Below, piece after piece: positions 33,154 to 46,022 of a DNA stretch of 64,000 bases; the stretch's first letter is position 1; the number at the start of each line of letters is the position of its first letter. The notes beneath the pieces were generated by a model, which was not told the origin of the DNA, did no database searches, and was given only the letters and a program-made list of their open reading frames with translations. Location: the NCBI GenBank assembly GCA_023974075.1, contig CM043793.1:8054788-8118787 (forward strand), in the 5' to 3' direction. The stretch is from Chaenocephalus aceratus (Eukaryota > Chordata > Actinopteri > Perciformes > Channichthyidae). Both the position numbers and the translations under genes were made by a program.

Positions 33154-34564
33154 AAAAAAACATAAACTGTGATCAAATTTGAGTTTTTTACTGCTCAACT
33201 CTGGTTGGCGTGTGGAAAGTTCTCAAATAACTTTAACCAAATATGAAAACATGCGGAATGACTTATTACCAAGAATCACATGAGCATATTTCTGGTAAAC
33301 ACAAGAGATAATGAGGTTATTTTTGCTTGATATATACAGATCTGTCAAATAAATTGCCTAATCAAGACAAAACATTTAAAAGTGGCTGTCGACTGAGGAC
33401 AGCCCTAATCTGAATCCCAACCAGAGAAAATGTCAACATGACAAATCCGACTAAATATTTGAAGACATCTTTCAGAACTTTGGTGAATCTTACACTTTTT
33501 CATGCTTACTAAGAAGTACTGAGCTTTAAAATACTACTTTGAAAAGCAGTACAAATAGCAGTTGTAGTAGCAGTAACATTACAGAAAAGGCAGAACATGC
33601 TGTTTTCTGACTGACTGTTGCACAACTCTCTGTTAATGCAACACACCCAGCAACAACTTGCCACACAACAAACTTCTCCAGGGAGGATGGGAAATACTTC
33701 TGCTGCTGTGTGAAACGTCATATCTGCTCAAAAGTCCGTTTTTTCTGGAAGGAAGCAAAGGAAACTTATTTTGTCCCCTGATGTCAATCCAGGGACCATA
33801 CCAGCTGGCTTCTCACCAGGTCTGAAGGCTCTGGGAGTCACCACTCATGGAGAACAAACTCTTTTAATTAATGTTAGAAAAAGAGAAAAACAAACTAGTT
33901 TCTCTCTGACAGTGAAATTGCACATTGGCAATGTGAAACACTTTTGGGTCACTCCACTCTTCCTCAACATGCCGCATATTTCCATGAGTAACGTCAAGGG
34001 AGGTGACCTTTTGAGGTGACCTTTTGTTCCCAAACACAAACTCTGAGAGCACACACAATCACACACACACAGATGTGAACAAACAAGTACAACATATTTC
34101 ATGAGATACAGTCAGAAGCTACATTCACAAACGTTATGTAGTTGATGTTATATCCGGGTTGGTTGCTTGTATTTGTGAAGAGTTTATCGAGCGATATCAG
34201 ATAAACAATTATTTTTGAATTACTTCACGATTACAGTATTTAGGAAGAGCCTTCAGTTATTTTCTGATCATTTCTTATCTCAAAACAAAACTTATTTTGA
34301 GAAATGTTGCTCAAATCTTGTTATGTTGTTCCTGTGATTATGAAATGTTTTGAATCATTAAAGAAGAGTTGCGGAAGTTTGATTTATTGTGATCACAAAA
34401 GTACTTACACATGACCAAGAAAACATTTCTTTCATCCTCAAGCCTTCTGTCACGATCTTTTTCTGCTTCCTGTTTTATTTTGAAAAGTTTTCACCCCCTG
34501 TTAGGTCTGTTTTAACCTCCAGTCTGTTCACCTGGTGCCTTTGGCCCAATCACAAACCACGCCC

Positions 34565-35160
34565 TACACACTTTACATGGTCTCACTAAAAAATCTATTA
34601 GAAAGCTGCAGCTGATTCAGAACGCCGCTGCTCGAGTCCTCACTAACACTAAGAAAGTGGATCACATCACTCCTGTTCTGAAGTCTTTACACTGGCTTCC
34701 TGTGTGTTAAAGAATAGATTTCAAAATACTGCTGCTGGTTTATAAAGCACTGAATGGTTTAGGCCCAAAATACATTTCTGACCTCCTGCTAAATTATGAA
34801 CCATCCAGATCTCTCAGGTCTTCAGGGACTGGTCAGCTTTCTGTCTCCAGAGTTAGAACTAAACATGGAGAAGCAGCGTTCAGTTATTATGCTCCAAATA
34901 TCTGGAACAAACTCCCAGAAACCTGCAGGTCCGCTGCAACTCTGACTACTTTTAAATCCAGGCTGAAGACTTTTCTTGTTGGCGCTGCTTTTAATTGAAC
35001 TATTCATATCTTAAACTGCACTGTAACTTTTATTCATGTATTTTTTCTTTTAATAACTGTTTTTAAAAGGCCATTTTCTTAATGTCTTTCATTGTTGTAA
35101 AGCACTTTGAATTGCCTTGTGTTGAAAGGTGCTATAAAATAAACTTGCCTTGCCTTGCCT
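34565..35160 (+). mobile_element. LINE (L2/CR1-like) 3' fragment
   Basis: Translates in pieces to LIQNAAARVLT, HITPVLKSLHWLPV, YKALNGLGPKYISDLL, YYAPNIWNKLPE and LKTFLVGAAFN, the conserved end of fish L2-type reverse transcriptase ORFs, with an in-frame stop after LPVC. The 3' end has CACTTTGAATTGCCTTG and a (TTGCC)n tail. Confidence 0.8.
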
Positions 35161-36340
35161 TACCCCTACCCACTAACCATGGCTGTATGAAGAGAAATGG
35201 CCTGACTCTCAAGAACAAAAACACTCAGATCTCCCTGGATCTTCCAGCGAACTTCTGTACTCATGGTTTCCCTAAACCCCACCACGTAAACACAACATTT
35301 TGTCAAATCTTGGCTCAGTCAAATGAATGGAGGAAAATAACTCTATCTTCAACTATGATCAAAGAACTTGGACTTCTAGACTTTTCTCTTCCAGTATACT
35401 GTAAGTCAAAGAGCAAAAGTCCTTCTGGGCCCAATGGCATCAGGTGACTGACACAGACGTTTTAGTACCACCATATGGCAACTATGAACATCTGCTCCAA
35501 CACCTGGTGAACTTGCTGGGGGCTTGCCTTTAGTGTCTTACATTATGAGGCTCTTTAAAAAGTCTCTTTTTAATGCCTTTTTTACAGAAAAAAAGGGAGA
35601 GGACGGTACATGAGGGATTATGTAGGAGCAGAAGTAGCAGTGACTGCTTGTTAAAAAAAATCCACACAATTAAAATATTTTCCTTCCAACAATATCATAA
35701 ATGATATGGAACATTAACGCAACATAGACGGTCTCACGGTCTAAAGGTTTATGTTATGGAGCCAGGATTGAATATTTTACACTTTTTTTGAGAAATCATG
35801 TAATCTTTGTGTGGCGTACAAGACTAAATACTTAATGAGCCTCGGTAGCTGTTTCAATGGATAAAACACCAGCCATAGGCACCAAAGTAACTGAATCAAC
35901 CCAAAAGTGAGAGTTGATTAATTTAAACTGCAGAAGCTTCCATTAGCAATTATAACATACTTTTTAGCTCTGTGATTGGATGTTTTTTGCTGATGTTTTT
36001 TAAGACATGGGAGGCAGTGACAAGTAACCATGATGGTGCTAAATTGTATGTATAAACCTGTATAAACCCCCCCTAACCTTAACCCTATGTCAACACAGGT
36101 GTTTAAGGCATTTTGGAAAACTCTACTTTTGCCAGTGACCAAATTCCACATATCAATAAGAGCATATGAAGGAGGAATCTTTCTGTCCTTAACACGTGCA
36201 ACTGCAACAGGACATCAAGGAGCCTGTTAATTAAGCATGTCCTGCATTCTGAGCAGAAGTCTGTCAAATTAAGTGAACACACCTGTGTGGAAATGGACCT
36301 GCAGCTTTAAAAGTGCAACCCTGTGAGCAACATGGGAGTG
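35161..36340. other. Intron stretch without recognisable elements
   Basis: No exon or terminal repeat seen. A GCCTCGGTAGC...ATGGATAAAACACC stretch at 35837 vaguely resembles a tRNA-derived SINE head, but is too degenerate to call. Confidence 0.35.
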
Positions 36341-36344
36341 TAAA

Positions 36345-36560
36345 GACTGAGGCGCTGTTTACACGAGAACAAAACAGGTTGTATCCGCTACTTTTCTCTT
36401 TCGTATAGCCCGTTCGTTCACACGAGGCCGTAACGGAACCGCGGAAACGGACTCCGCAAACGATAACGGGTCCCAAGGTGGATAGATCTGCAAACGGAAA
36501 GCTCTGGGGGGCCAAACGGCTCAGTGTGTACATCCTATACGATCATTTTCCTGATAAATA
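36345..36560 (+). mobile_element. Fragment of the 19065-type MITE
   Basis: Shares CGATAACGGGTCCCAAGG and AAACGGCTC blocks with 19065-19644, without intact termini. Confidence 0.6.
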
Positions 36561-36916
36561 AACATTGATTGATTGATAACGATGAAGCCATAGCCCCGCC
36601 TCTCCCCACCTCTGCTTCTCACTGCTGTAGCATGGTCGGTAGCTACTGCTACTGACAGTAGCTACTGCTACTGCTACTGACCATGCTACAGATGTTAGTG
36701 CAAAATCTACAGCTCCTCTACCACAACCATCAGCAACAAGTGGACATGGAGAACTACATGAACTATGTTGCTAAATCCACCGCGGAGAATAAACAGAAGG
36801 GCAACCAGGCAACCATGGCAACCATGCTCGGGGGTCTTCTTCGCTGCTTTTGGTGTACTTTGTGGCGACTGGTCATTAGGCACAGCCCCCACCTATGGCC
36901 GTGCGGGGCCCGTTTT

Positions 36917-37607
36917 TGGTTGCGTTTCCACTTGGCCTAGTACCGGCTAGCGGGTCCTAATTCACAGTTTTTCTGGCCCCATAAAATCGTGGTTCTAGGG
37001 CCAGGAACAACCAGGCTGAGTCAGGCTGAGTATGCTAAACTAGAGAGAGAATCGCTGCCAAGGGGGGTACAACTACAACAAGATGAACATATTTGACCGT
37101 GATTTAATTGTAATACACGTTTCAAAATGATGCCGAAGTAACAACATACTGATACCGGTTAGTAAAAACCATGAATTAATGCTTTGACAAGTCTGCAGAC
37201 AGACGGCAGGCAAAAAACCTTTTAAAATGCGTGTTTTCTAAATGGAGATTGGCTAAGCTAACGTTGTAAATGCTCCGACCGTCCACACTCACAACAACTG
37301 CCTATACAGACATAAATAAACCAGCGACTGTATTCGCCATGACACAGGCAGTCTGTGGTTTGTACTTGTTTAACTTTTGTCTAGTTTCTGAACAGATATG
37401 AGGAGCTGTGAGCTCTGAGTGCTAACAGCTAACGACTGTGTTGTTTTTCTGGGGTTCTCATTGAAGATGACGTCACGGCTCCGCCTACACTGCGTTACTA
37501 TAGATACTAACCAAGTTCCTAAACTGTAATGGAAATGCGCCATAAAGTGAGTCAGTCCTAACGAGGCCTAGCCATACAGGGTGAGGCCGTGTAGTGGAAA
37601 TGCGCCA
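36917..37607 (+). mobile_element. MITE with TGCGTTTCCACTTGGCC / GTGGAAATGCGCCA termini
   Basis: Approximate inverted termini GTTGCGTTTCCACTTGGCC and GGCCGTGTAGTGGAAATGCG; no coding capacity. Confidence 0.55.
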
Positions 37608-37969
37608 CTAGCGTCAGCAGAAAGTATTAAAAATAATTATTACAGCAAAAAAAATACAAATACAAAAAATAAATAAAATATATTTGAAGATCATGTTTAA
37701 TCATCTGATTTGTCTGTACATTGCTGTTTTAGTCTGTGCTCTTCTAATTAGTGTCTACAGTGTGTGCCTATTGAGCTGTTTAGAGCCATGTGGGACAAAA
37801 CCCGATCCTGCCCCTCCCTCTCACTGTCTAAGTGAATGGTGACTGTAAAAACTACACTGCGCATGCTCAGAGTATTTTCCTATTTAATGTGTGTGGCAAA
37901 GAAATAATGACCATAGGGGCATAGTGCTGCCATCCCCACCATACGTCATCTCACATAATTCAGAGCTGA

Positions 37970-38935
37970 TAGAGAACCGCAGTCCTAAAACCCGGATGTA
38001 AACTCCTTCCGGTTCCTTCGTCAAAAATGCAATGCAATTTCAAAAGGATTTTGGAAAATAGCTCGAAATAAGGTCTGTGGTTGACACACATTTAAGAGAC
38101 GGATCACGTTTTGTTCAGCCGGATAATATCCACATGTCTACCCTACGTTTATAATTTTCGAAGCATAAATCTAGTCGCAAGAAGCAAAATGCTAACGTTA
38201 TGCTATAAAGGAACTACAGCAGGGTCGCTGCTTCAACACCACGCCAACTTAAGATCCATATTCAAACATACAGATTGTAAATGGTACAAGTTGAAGTGTT
38301 TGTTTGAACAGTTTGCAGGAGGCAGGGACTTGCTTTCAAGCAGAACAGGGCAAACAAACTTAGCGGGAGTGTTTACGTGTGTAATGACGTAAAACGGCCT
38401 GGACAACTTCTGTAGTCCTATTCAGCCACTTGTTAACAACCATCGTTTTTCAGACACGTAAACTCTTCAAAAATCCCCAGCGGGGTCACTGCTGATGGAT
38501 TTAATGTCGTAGAACAAAACGTGATCTGTCTCTTCAATTTGTGTCAAACACAGACCTTATTTGGAGCTATTTTCCAAAATCCTATGGAGAAATTGCATTG
38601 CTTTTTATCGAAGGAACCCGACGTGGTAAAAATGCTAACTTACTTCCGGGTTTTAGGACGCGTCACTGCGGTTCTCTATTGGCTGTAAGTACGTGTGCCG
38701 CGAAAAGTGTGGTGTGTAAAGAGGAAACGAGAGAGGTGCAGTGACGCGCCCTAAAACCCGGAAGTAAGCTGCGCATGGCTTCCCTCCCTTCTCCATAGGA
38801 TTTTAGAAAATAGCTCGAAATAAGATCTGTGGGAAACGTACCTGTTAGATAAATGCACGTTTTGTTCAGCTGGATAATATCCACATGTCTACCCTACTTT
38901 TATAATTTTCTAATCATAAATCTAACGATTAGATT
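37970..38935. repeat. Cluster of three fold-back repeat copies
   Basis: The block ATAGCTCGAAATAAG...GGATAATATCCACATGTCT...CCTAC occurs at about 38055-38160 and 38808-38900 in direct orientation. An inverted relative lies at 38540-38665. ACTTCCGGGTTTTAGGACGCG (38643) and the inverted CGCCCTAAAACCCGGAAGT (38747) form a palindrome. A related fragment lies at 61240-61390. Confidence 0.65.
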
Positions 38936-39433
38936 TATGATTCGACTTTTGAAACTACAAGAAGATGAGGACTTTTACAAAAAAGTAATAGAGATTTTTG
39001 TCCAGAGGGATAGGCAAATGGACTTAATCTTCATGTATGACCGCAATTTTATTGAAAATCGGATCAGAGAGAACAATCCAATATTTAAATGATAAAATTG
39101 CATTTTTTGGCTATCTTTTTGTTGAACTGTCTGTTCAAAAGTAATCGAAGCATCAGACTAAAAAAGCTTTTGAAAATAATATTATATTTTGATTTAGTTC
39201 AAAATATAATATTTGTAAACCTGAAGAGTCAGCCATGAACCTCACTGCACGTCACTGCAGAAGCTTATATATAGACATCTAAGTTTTTTGTGCCCCACCA
39301 CTTTTGTACATATAAAAACACCACTGTACACTCTAAATGCAAGTTTGTGTGTAGGCATGCAAGGAATGGGACAAAGCAAGAACAGCAATACACATACATG
39401 ATATAAAAAGTGCTGGATTATAACAGCATGTTA

Positions 39434-42400
39434 ACATAAGTCAACCTGATCTAACCAGAATGCGTGACTCCACCACGACTCCTTTACACCACAATGCGTG
39501 GTGGAGTCACGAACTTTGTTACATTTACGTGTCGGCACCACGCAAACAACCCCAATGTAAAGTGAATGAGGCTCCTTTGTCGTGGTGCACACACGCATTT
39601 CTACAACGTGAGCTTTTATTCTACAAAACGTTTTTTAAATCTACTTTATAGCTTGTAGTAACTCACGGGAGGCTTCTTTTATTTTATTTGTATTCATAAT
39701 TATTTTTATTTTTCGTCAGAATGTAAAAATTACATTAGTTACGAATTTGTGTTCTCAAAAAACAGTGCATTGTGTGTAATGCAACTGTGATTTTTATTAA
39801 ATTAGTTAGTTTTTAAGGAAGGTCAGAGCTTCAGCTGTGTCAAATAGATTGTTCCCTTTAGTTAACGTTATTTAAAAGATAAAGATCATGTCCCCTGTAT
39901 TGTATTACGAGCGTCCATTCCCATTGGATAACGGAGAATTTTACACCCGGAAGTAAGTAGCCTATTCTCCTTACTGTCAATTGATTTTACAGTGATATCT
40001 GCACTACTCATCGACTAAAAAACACCAGATTATCCTTGTTAATTACACAACATTGATTGGTTTGAATTGTGTACAATGCTTTTGTATTTTCCCCCTTCGA
40101 TTCGGAGAAACAAATATTTTTTCGGAGTTTTAGGATGGCCGAAGACACTACACTACCCAGAATCCTCAGCTATCGTTTGGGACTACACCATGTGCTTAGC
40201 TTGACAAACCCCGTGATCAGTCCTCAACCTCTGTGATTGGATGCGCGAAGTTTACACAGAGCGTCCAAAAGGACTTTGAAATGGAATGAAACCCATCGAT
40301 GGCACACTATTCAAAACAGGAATCGAACGTGTCCTACCCCCCCCCCCCCCTTAGGTCACAGGCTCCTCCAACAGTGCTACGCAATAAAACAGATACACAG
40401 AAAAAATTGTGAAATAGTGCAATAAGAGTCTATATACAAGTGATTGGAATATGATATATTAGATAAATAATTTCTAAGTAGCAGCCAGATGAATGTTATG
40501 GATGTTGTTTCTAAATTCAGGTGTTTAATAATCGTATAGCCTGTGGGATGAAGCTGTCTCTGTGTCTGGTGGTTTTAGTCCGGATGCTGCGGTACCGCCT
40601 GCCAGACTGCAGCAGACAGAACAGTTTGTGGCTGGGGTGATGGGGTCTTTTATAATCCTGAGGGCTTTCTTTAAGGTTAACCTGGTATTTTTACTCCACT
40701 ACATTTATTTTAGTTACTTTACAGATTTGGATTAATGATGTGAAATATAAACAACCCTTAAATCAGACTTTAGTTACACCTGAGTGAAATTCAGTGAAGG
40801 TGATTGTCAAGTGCCAACAATCAGGCGAGATATTTGATAGTTGGTGCTTGAGAAGACTAAATATTTATCTGCAGATCCGTTTAAAGCATATTCATTACTC
40901 GTTATTCTCTAATAGTTCATTAAAGACTGTATATAATTGCTATTTTGTACATCCCTTTCAAGATTTCAAGATTTCCTAAGGTTTATTGACATATCATATA
41001 CACAACAGTGTAGTTATGTAATGAATGAAAAACTTGAGTCACAGGTTCCTCAACAGTGCATTACAAGACATCTATCAATGTGTGTATACTTCCACCATTA
41101 CACTGTCGTATTCTGCACATTTCTTTAAATAAAGCCTTATTAGTTTGTCTGTTTTGCACATCCTCCTATCAGGCACTAAACTGTTTTATTCTAGATATCA
41201 TTTGAGTATCTTCTTGATATTTTCTATTCTATATTTATATAATTGACCTTCTACTTTCCCACTATTTTGTATGTACTCTTAATATTAAATGTTTTCATAA
41301 AATATAACACATTCAAAAGTGCTTTACAAAAATGAAAGACATTAAGAAAAAGGCATTTTAAACAGTCGTTAAAAAGCAACACAATCTACCTGCATTGCAA
41401 TTACTCTAAACGTGTAATAACGTGCTTTAACCAGTAGGTGGTTTGGGTTAAAAGCATAGGTTAAAAGGCTGTCAAGTTTACAGTGTTAACAAAATAAAAT
41501 ATACTGCTGTTTCTGGTTTAGTTTACGACGAATATTATTTTGTTATTGTTTTGATATTTGTAACACAAAAGCGATAGGAAAAAACCCATAGCAACAAAAA
41601 AAAGATGGTCTTAACATGACCCAGTCGTCTAGTAGTTAATAAAAAACAATAATATCAAAACAAAATATTACTACTAACTTTATTGTGAAATTAAAACAGA
41701 ACGGTAAAAGAATAGTTTCCGGTCTATTCTAAGCCCGATCTCTGTAGATAAATAAATAACTACGACAGATGTGTAATATTTAATGCAGCCAAACCATTTA
41801 TTACAATGCATTCATGTGATGACTATCAAAGAGTAAAGCAAGCACTGCTGAATAAAGTATGATCTTCTCTTTTACGAAACATTTTTTTTATATGGAATGC
41901 AGTTGGAGGTCAACCAATCAAAGAGCTTGAGGACTGATCGGGGTTTGTCAAGCTAAGCACATGGTGTAGTCCCAAACGATAGCTGAGGATTCTGGGTAGT
42001 GTAGTGTCTTCTGCCATCCAAAAACTCAGAAAAAATATTTGTTTCTCCGAATCGAAGGGGGAAAATACAAAAGCATTGTGCACAATTCAAACCAATCAAT
42101 GTTGTGTAATTAACAAGGACAATCTGGTGTTTTTTAGTCGATGAGTAGTGCAGATATCACTGTAAAATCAATCCACAGTAAGGAGAATAGGCTACTTACT
42201 TCCGGGTGTAAAATTCCCCGTTATCCAATGGGAATGGACGCTCGTAATACAATACAGGGGACATGATCATTATCTTTTAAATAACGTTAACTAAAGGGAA
42301 CAATCTATTTGACACAGCTGAAGCTCTGACCTTCCTTAAAAACTAACTAATTTAATAAAAAATCACAGTTGCATTACACACAATGCACTGTTTTTTGAGA

Positions 42401-42726
42401 ACACAAATTCGTAACTAATGTAATTTTTACATTCTGACGAAAAATAAAAATAATTATGAATAAAAATAAAATAAAAGAAGCCTCCCGTGAGTTACTACAA
42501 GCTATAAAGTAGATTTAAAAAACGTTTTGTAGAATAAAAGCTCGCTGCGGGACGTTGTAGAAATGCGTGTGTGCACCACGACAAAGGAGCCTCATTCACT
42601 TTACATTGGTGTTGTTTGCGTGGTGCCGACACGTAAATGTAACAAAGTTCGTGACTCCACCACGCATTGTGGTGTAAAGGAGTCGTGGTGGAGTCACGCA
42701 TTCTGGTGAGATCAGGTTGCATAAGT
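39434..42726. mobile_element. 3.3-kb element with about 0.8-kb terminal inverted arms
   Basis: Arms 39434-40240 and 41914-42726 are near-identical inverted copies, with a 1.67-kb spacer. An 8-bp direct repeat GCATGTTA flanks the whole (39426-39433 and 42727-42734). Each arm carries a subterminal palindrome CGTGACTCCACCACG / CGTGGTGGAGTCACG. The spacer holds a C run (40338-40350), a widespread-looking repeat (40520-40670) and no transposase frame. Long arms plus an 8-bp duplication suggest a non-autonomous Mutator-like or fold-back transposon; class not certain. Confidence 0.7.
41315..41375 (-). mobile_element. LINE 3'-end scrap
   Basis: AAAGTGCTTTACAAAAATG and GACATTAAGAAAAAGGC match the tail at 29325-29425. 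It is inside the spacer of the inverted-arm element. Confidence 0.5.
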
Positions 42727-42881
42727 GCATGTTATCATTATTTTCTTTTGCATTAAATGGTTATTGTCAGTACCGGTAAATCTTGACACCACTAGTTGAC
42801 ATTACTGAAAGTTGCATCGTAAGAATGGGGAAAAATATGTTATTGGAACATTATGGAAAACTACTGGCTTTAAGTTTGAAA

Positions 42882-43060
42882 AATAAATATTACGCGTCAC
42901 CGGCTTGAGCTTCAACATCAGGATACATATATTTATTATCCTTGCAAGAATGGAAGTAGTCATCACATACGACACATATGACAATTAGTTCCGTCCTTGC
43001 AAGGATAATAAATACATGTATCCTGATTATTGAAGCTCAAGCCGGTGACGAGTTATATTT
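42882..43060. mobile_element. Fold-back MITE
   Basis: Left arm 42882-42948 (CACCGGCTTGAGCTTCAA, GGATACAT, TTATTATCCTTGCAAG) and right arm 42994-43060 are inverted with few mismatches around a 45-bp centre. Confidence 0.7.
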
Positions 43061-43459
43061 TTCTAACACTTTACATTCATGAAACTCGGTGGATGGTGAA
43101 ACATGGGCCAAGGAGGAACCCATTACAATTTGGAGTGGATCTAAATCCTGGGGCGGAAACACAAATGATTGTTTAAGGCATTGGTCGCAAAATCTGGCTC
43201 TCCATGACCTTCTAATTATTTTGAGTTTCATGAAGGACAGCTCAATATATCAGTGCAAAGATAACTGCAAACATCAGGCACAGTGAAATGCCCCGCTGTT
43301 TCAAAAGCGCTGTAATGGTCTAAAGAAACTGCTCTGAGAGCCCAGTGAGGGGGAACTCCCTCCGCCTGGGGGCTGCGCTCCCCAAACCAGCATCACATTT
43401 TACAGCACTTCCTGCTCTTCCGGCCAGCAATCCTTACTGCATTGCATTAAACACACTTA

Positions 43460-43506
43460 ACTTCCATAAACACACACACACACACACACAGAGACACACA
43501 CACACG
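43460..43506 (+). repeat. (CA)n microsatellite
   Basis: Short interrupted CA tract just before the DIRS fragment. Confidence 0.85.
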
Positions 43507-44162
43507 TTCAGCAAATGTGTGGCCACATCGCTCCAGCCGCTGCGCGCACATGGCATGAGAGTTTTCTTTTATCTGGACGACCTCATAGTCATGGCCAGGT
43601 CAGAATTGCTACTTGCCTTAACGTCAGCCAAGAGAGTCCGAGTTAACCGCTCTGTCGGGGCACCCAAGTTGCTTGTTGATCCGGGTTGACCAGAGCGGGG
43701 TGATACTCAGGCCGAACCCCTCCTTTGTGCCCAAGAGCCTAAGGAGTGCGTTCAGGTCGAGGGCTATTCAGTTAGGGGGTTTTAGTCTTCCCCCCCATGG
43801 TGGGGACAGGGAAGCTAAACTGCACATCCTCTGCCCGGTGCGTGCGCTAGCATGTTATGTGGAGTGCACGGCTGCCTTTAGACGCACTGAACAGCTGTTT
43901 GTGTGCTTCGGGGGCGGGGTGATCGGGAAAGCTCTGTCCAAGAAACGCCTGGCAGGATGGCTCTGCGAGTGCATTGCACATGCCTACGGACAGGCGGGGA
44001 GAGCCTGCCCCACGGGGGTCCGTGCACACTCTACACGGGGTATGGCTGTGTCAACAGCCTTATTCAACGGTGTGAGGGTGGAGGATATATGCACGGCGGC
44101 GTCTTGGTCTACACCAGGCCCCTTCATAAAGTTTTATCTCTTGGACATGTCTGGCTCTTTCT
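43507..44162 (+). pseudogene. DIRS-type tyrosine-recombinase retrotransposon fragment (RT stub joined to recombinase)
   Basis: The first part reads MRVFFYLDDLIVMARSE, a reverse-transcriptase active-site motif (YLDD). It passes directly into LLALTSAKRV, the start of the tyrosine recombinase, implying loss of the sequence that normally separates them. After a frame change near 43680 come VPKSLRSAF, LHILCPVRALACYVE, EQLFVCFGGG, RAHSTRGMAVS (HxxR motif) and FIKFYLLDM with the candidate nucleophile Tyr. This is the DIRS signature. Frame break and internal deletion make it non-functional. Confidence 0.75.
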
Positions 44163-45250
44163 CATCGTCTGTGCGTGCTGGGGCAACACAGGACTGGTGA
44201 GGAGGGAGGGGGGCTGTGGGTCAGTGGGCATTTGACCCCCTCCCCGGACATAATGCACTTACCCTGCACTGGGCCCATACGGGGCTGGAGGGCTCTCCTT
44301 GCCTGCCTCGGGGCAGGAGGGGAGAGCCCTCCACACTATAGTCCACACACACTCTGCACGGGGTCAGTGTCCAGGTAGAAGTATTTTTCTAGTTTATTTG
44401 TTAGGTAAGCATTAGTGTAGATTTATCATTGTATGTATTTTTCTGGACCTGCCGATCCTGTGTTTTTTGGTATTCATATATATTTACTACAACTGCTTTT
44501 AAGTAAAGACTCTTTTTGATACTTGAATCCTGTGTCTGCATTCGTGCTTTTGGGTCCACTCCTTGTACACTTGTGACACACTCTGAACCTACGACGATAT
44601 GCAGTCATGTTAATCTGCAGAAAGTCTGGTGAATTTAAAGTCAGCTGAGGCCGATTAGTTTTCTGTCTGATGCTCTGAAAACAACATTGAATACCTTTTG
44701 AATATTCATTTCAATGCATTGGTTTTCCAAAAACTTTTGACTCATGACGGCTAAATTGTCCCCAGTAGATCAAAGCAAAAATAAATCAATAACGAGAAAG
44801 CAAGAGAATGAAAGGGATTAAAAGACACGGAGAGCAGGATGACAGAGAAATCAGCGGAAGAAGAAATACACGTGGTAAACACTAAAGGGAACACTGAGCT
44901 CTCGCATTGTTTAAAGACTGGTAAGTGGAAAATAAAGTGTGAAGAGAATTCAACGGTTGAGGTAGAAAACCTTAACATAAGCAATACAATCATTTTTTAA
45001 AGCAATATTTTGAGTCAACTCGTCTGTTTATTTTGTAAGCAGCCGCATTATAATGTCTCAGACAGGGCAAACTGCATTTACCTACCAAAGGACAGAACTT
45101 ACACATGTTTTCAACGTTGTGAGTTGCATTCAAACGACTTTGTTAGGTTAAGAAAACTAAACTTCTTGATTGGGTTTATGAAACAGAACTACTTAGCTAA
45201 GTTTAGGCAACAAAATTAAAAAAACGTAAACGTCCCCGTAGTGATCCATC

Positions 45251-46022
45251 CATCCATCTTCTCCCGCTTATCCGTGGTCGGGTCGCGGGGGTAGCAGTTC
45301 CAGCAGAGAGCCCCAAACTTTCTTTTCCCTGGCGACATCAACCAGCTCTGACTGGGGGATCCCAAGGCGCTCCCAGGCCAGCGAAGAGATATAATCCCTC
45401 CACCTGGTCCTAGGTCTACCCCTTGGTCTCTTCCCAGCTGGACGTGCCTGGAACACCTCCCTAGGGAGGCGCCCAGGTGGCATCCTAACTAGGTGCCCGA
45501 ACCACCTCAACTGGCTTCTTTCGACGCGAAGGAGGAGCGGCTCAACTCCGAGTCCCTCCCTGATGACCGAACTTCTCACCTTATCTCTAAGGGAGACACC
45601 AGCCACCCGGCGGAGGAAACCCATCTCGGCCGCTTGTATCCGCGATCTCGTTCTTTCGGTCATGACCCATCCTTCATGACCATAGGTGAGGGTAGGAACG
45701 AAAATGGCCCGTTAGACAGAGAGCTTTGCCTTCTGGCTCAGCTCCCTTTTCGTCACAACGGTGCGGTAAAGCGACTGCAATACCGCTCCCGCTGCTCCGA
45801 TTCTCCGGCCCATCTCACGCTCCATTGTTCCCTCACTCGAGAACAAGACCCCGAGATACTTGAACTCCTTCACTTGGGGTAAGGACTCATTCCCTACTTG
45901 GAATGGACAGTCCATCGGTTTCCTGCTGAGAACCATGGCCTCAGATTTGGAGGTGCTGATCCTCATCCCAGCCGCTTCACACTCGGTTGCGAACCGATCC
46001 AGTGAGTGCTGAAGGTCGCAGA
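45251..46022 (-). mobile_element. LINE 3' fragment (RT C-terminal part) with 15-bp target duplication
   Basis: Minus-strand frames 45712-46044 (SLDRFATECEAAGMRISTSK, FKYLGVLFSSEGTMEREMGR) and 45268-45663 (IQAAEMGFLRRVAGVSLRDK, QLRWFGHLVRMPPGRLP, RPRGRPRTRWRDYISSLAWE) are in the same frame, separated by one TAA where Tyr is expected. The 3' end has an ATCC repeat. The exact direct repeat CCGTAGTGATCCATC flanks it (45236-45250, 46023-46037), so this is a 5'-truncated insertion. LINE clade is not certain (RTE or L2-like). Confidence 0.8.

Noticed and set aside
35837..35880. tRNA-like or SINE head
   Set aside because: A-box-like similarity only; no convincing B box, cloverleaf or tail.
43561..43690. 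Stand-alone reverse-transcriptase gene
   Set aside because: Only the YLDD active-site stretch is present, and it runs directly into recombinase sequence; it is part of the DIRS remnant.
45493..45882. Plus-strand 129-aa frame
   Set aside because: Shadow of the minus-strand LINE ORF.
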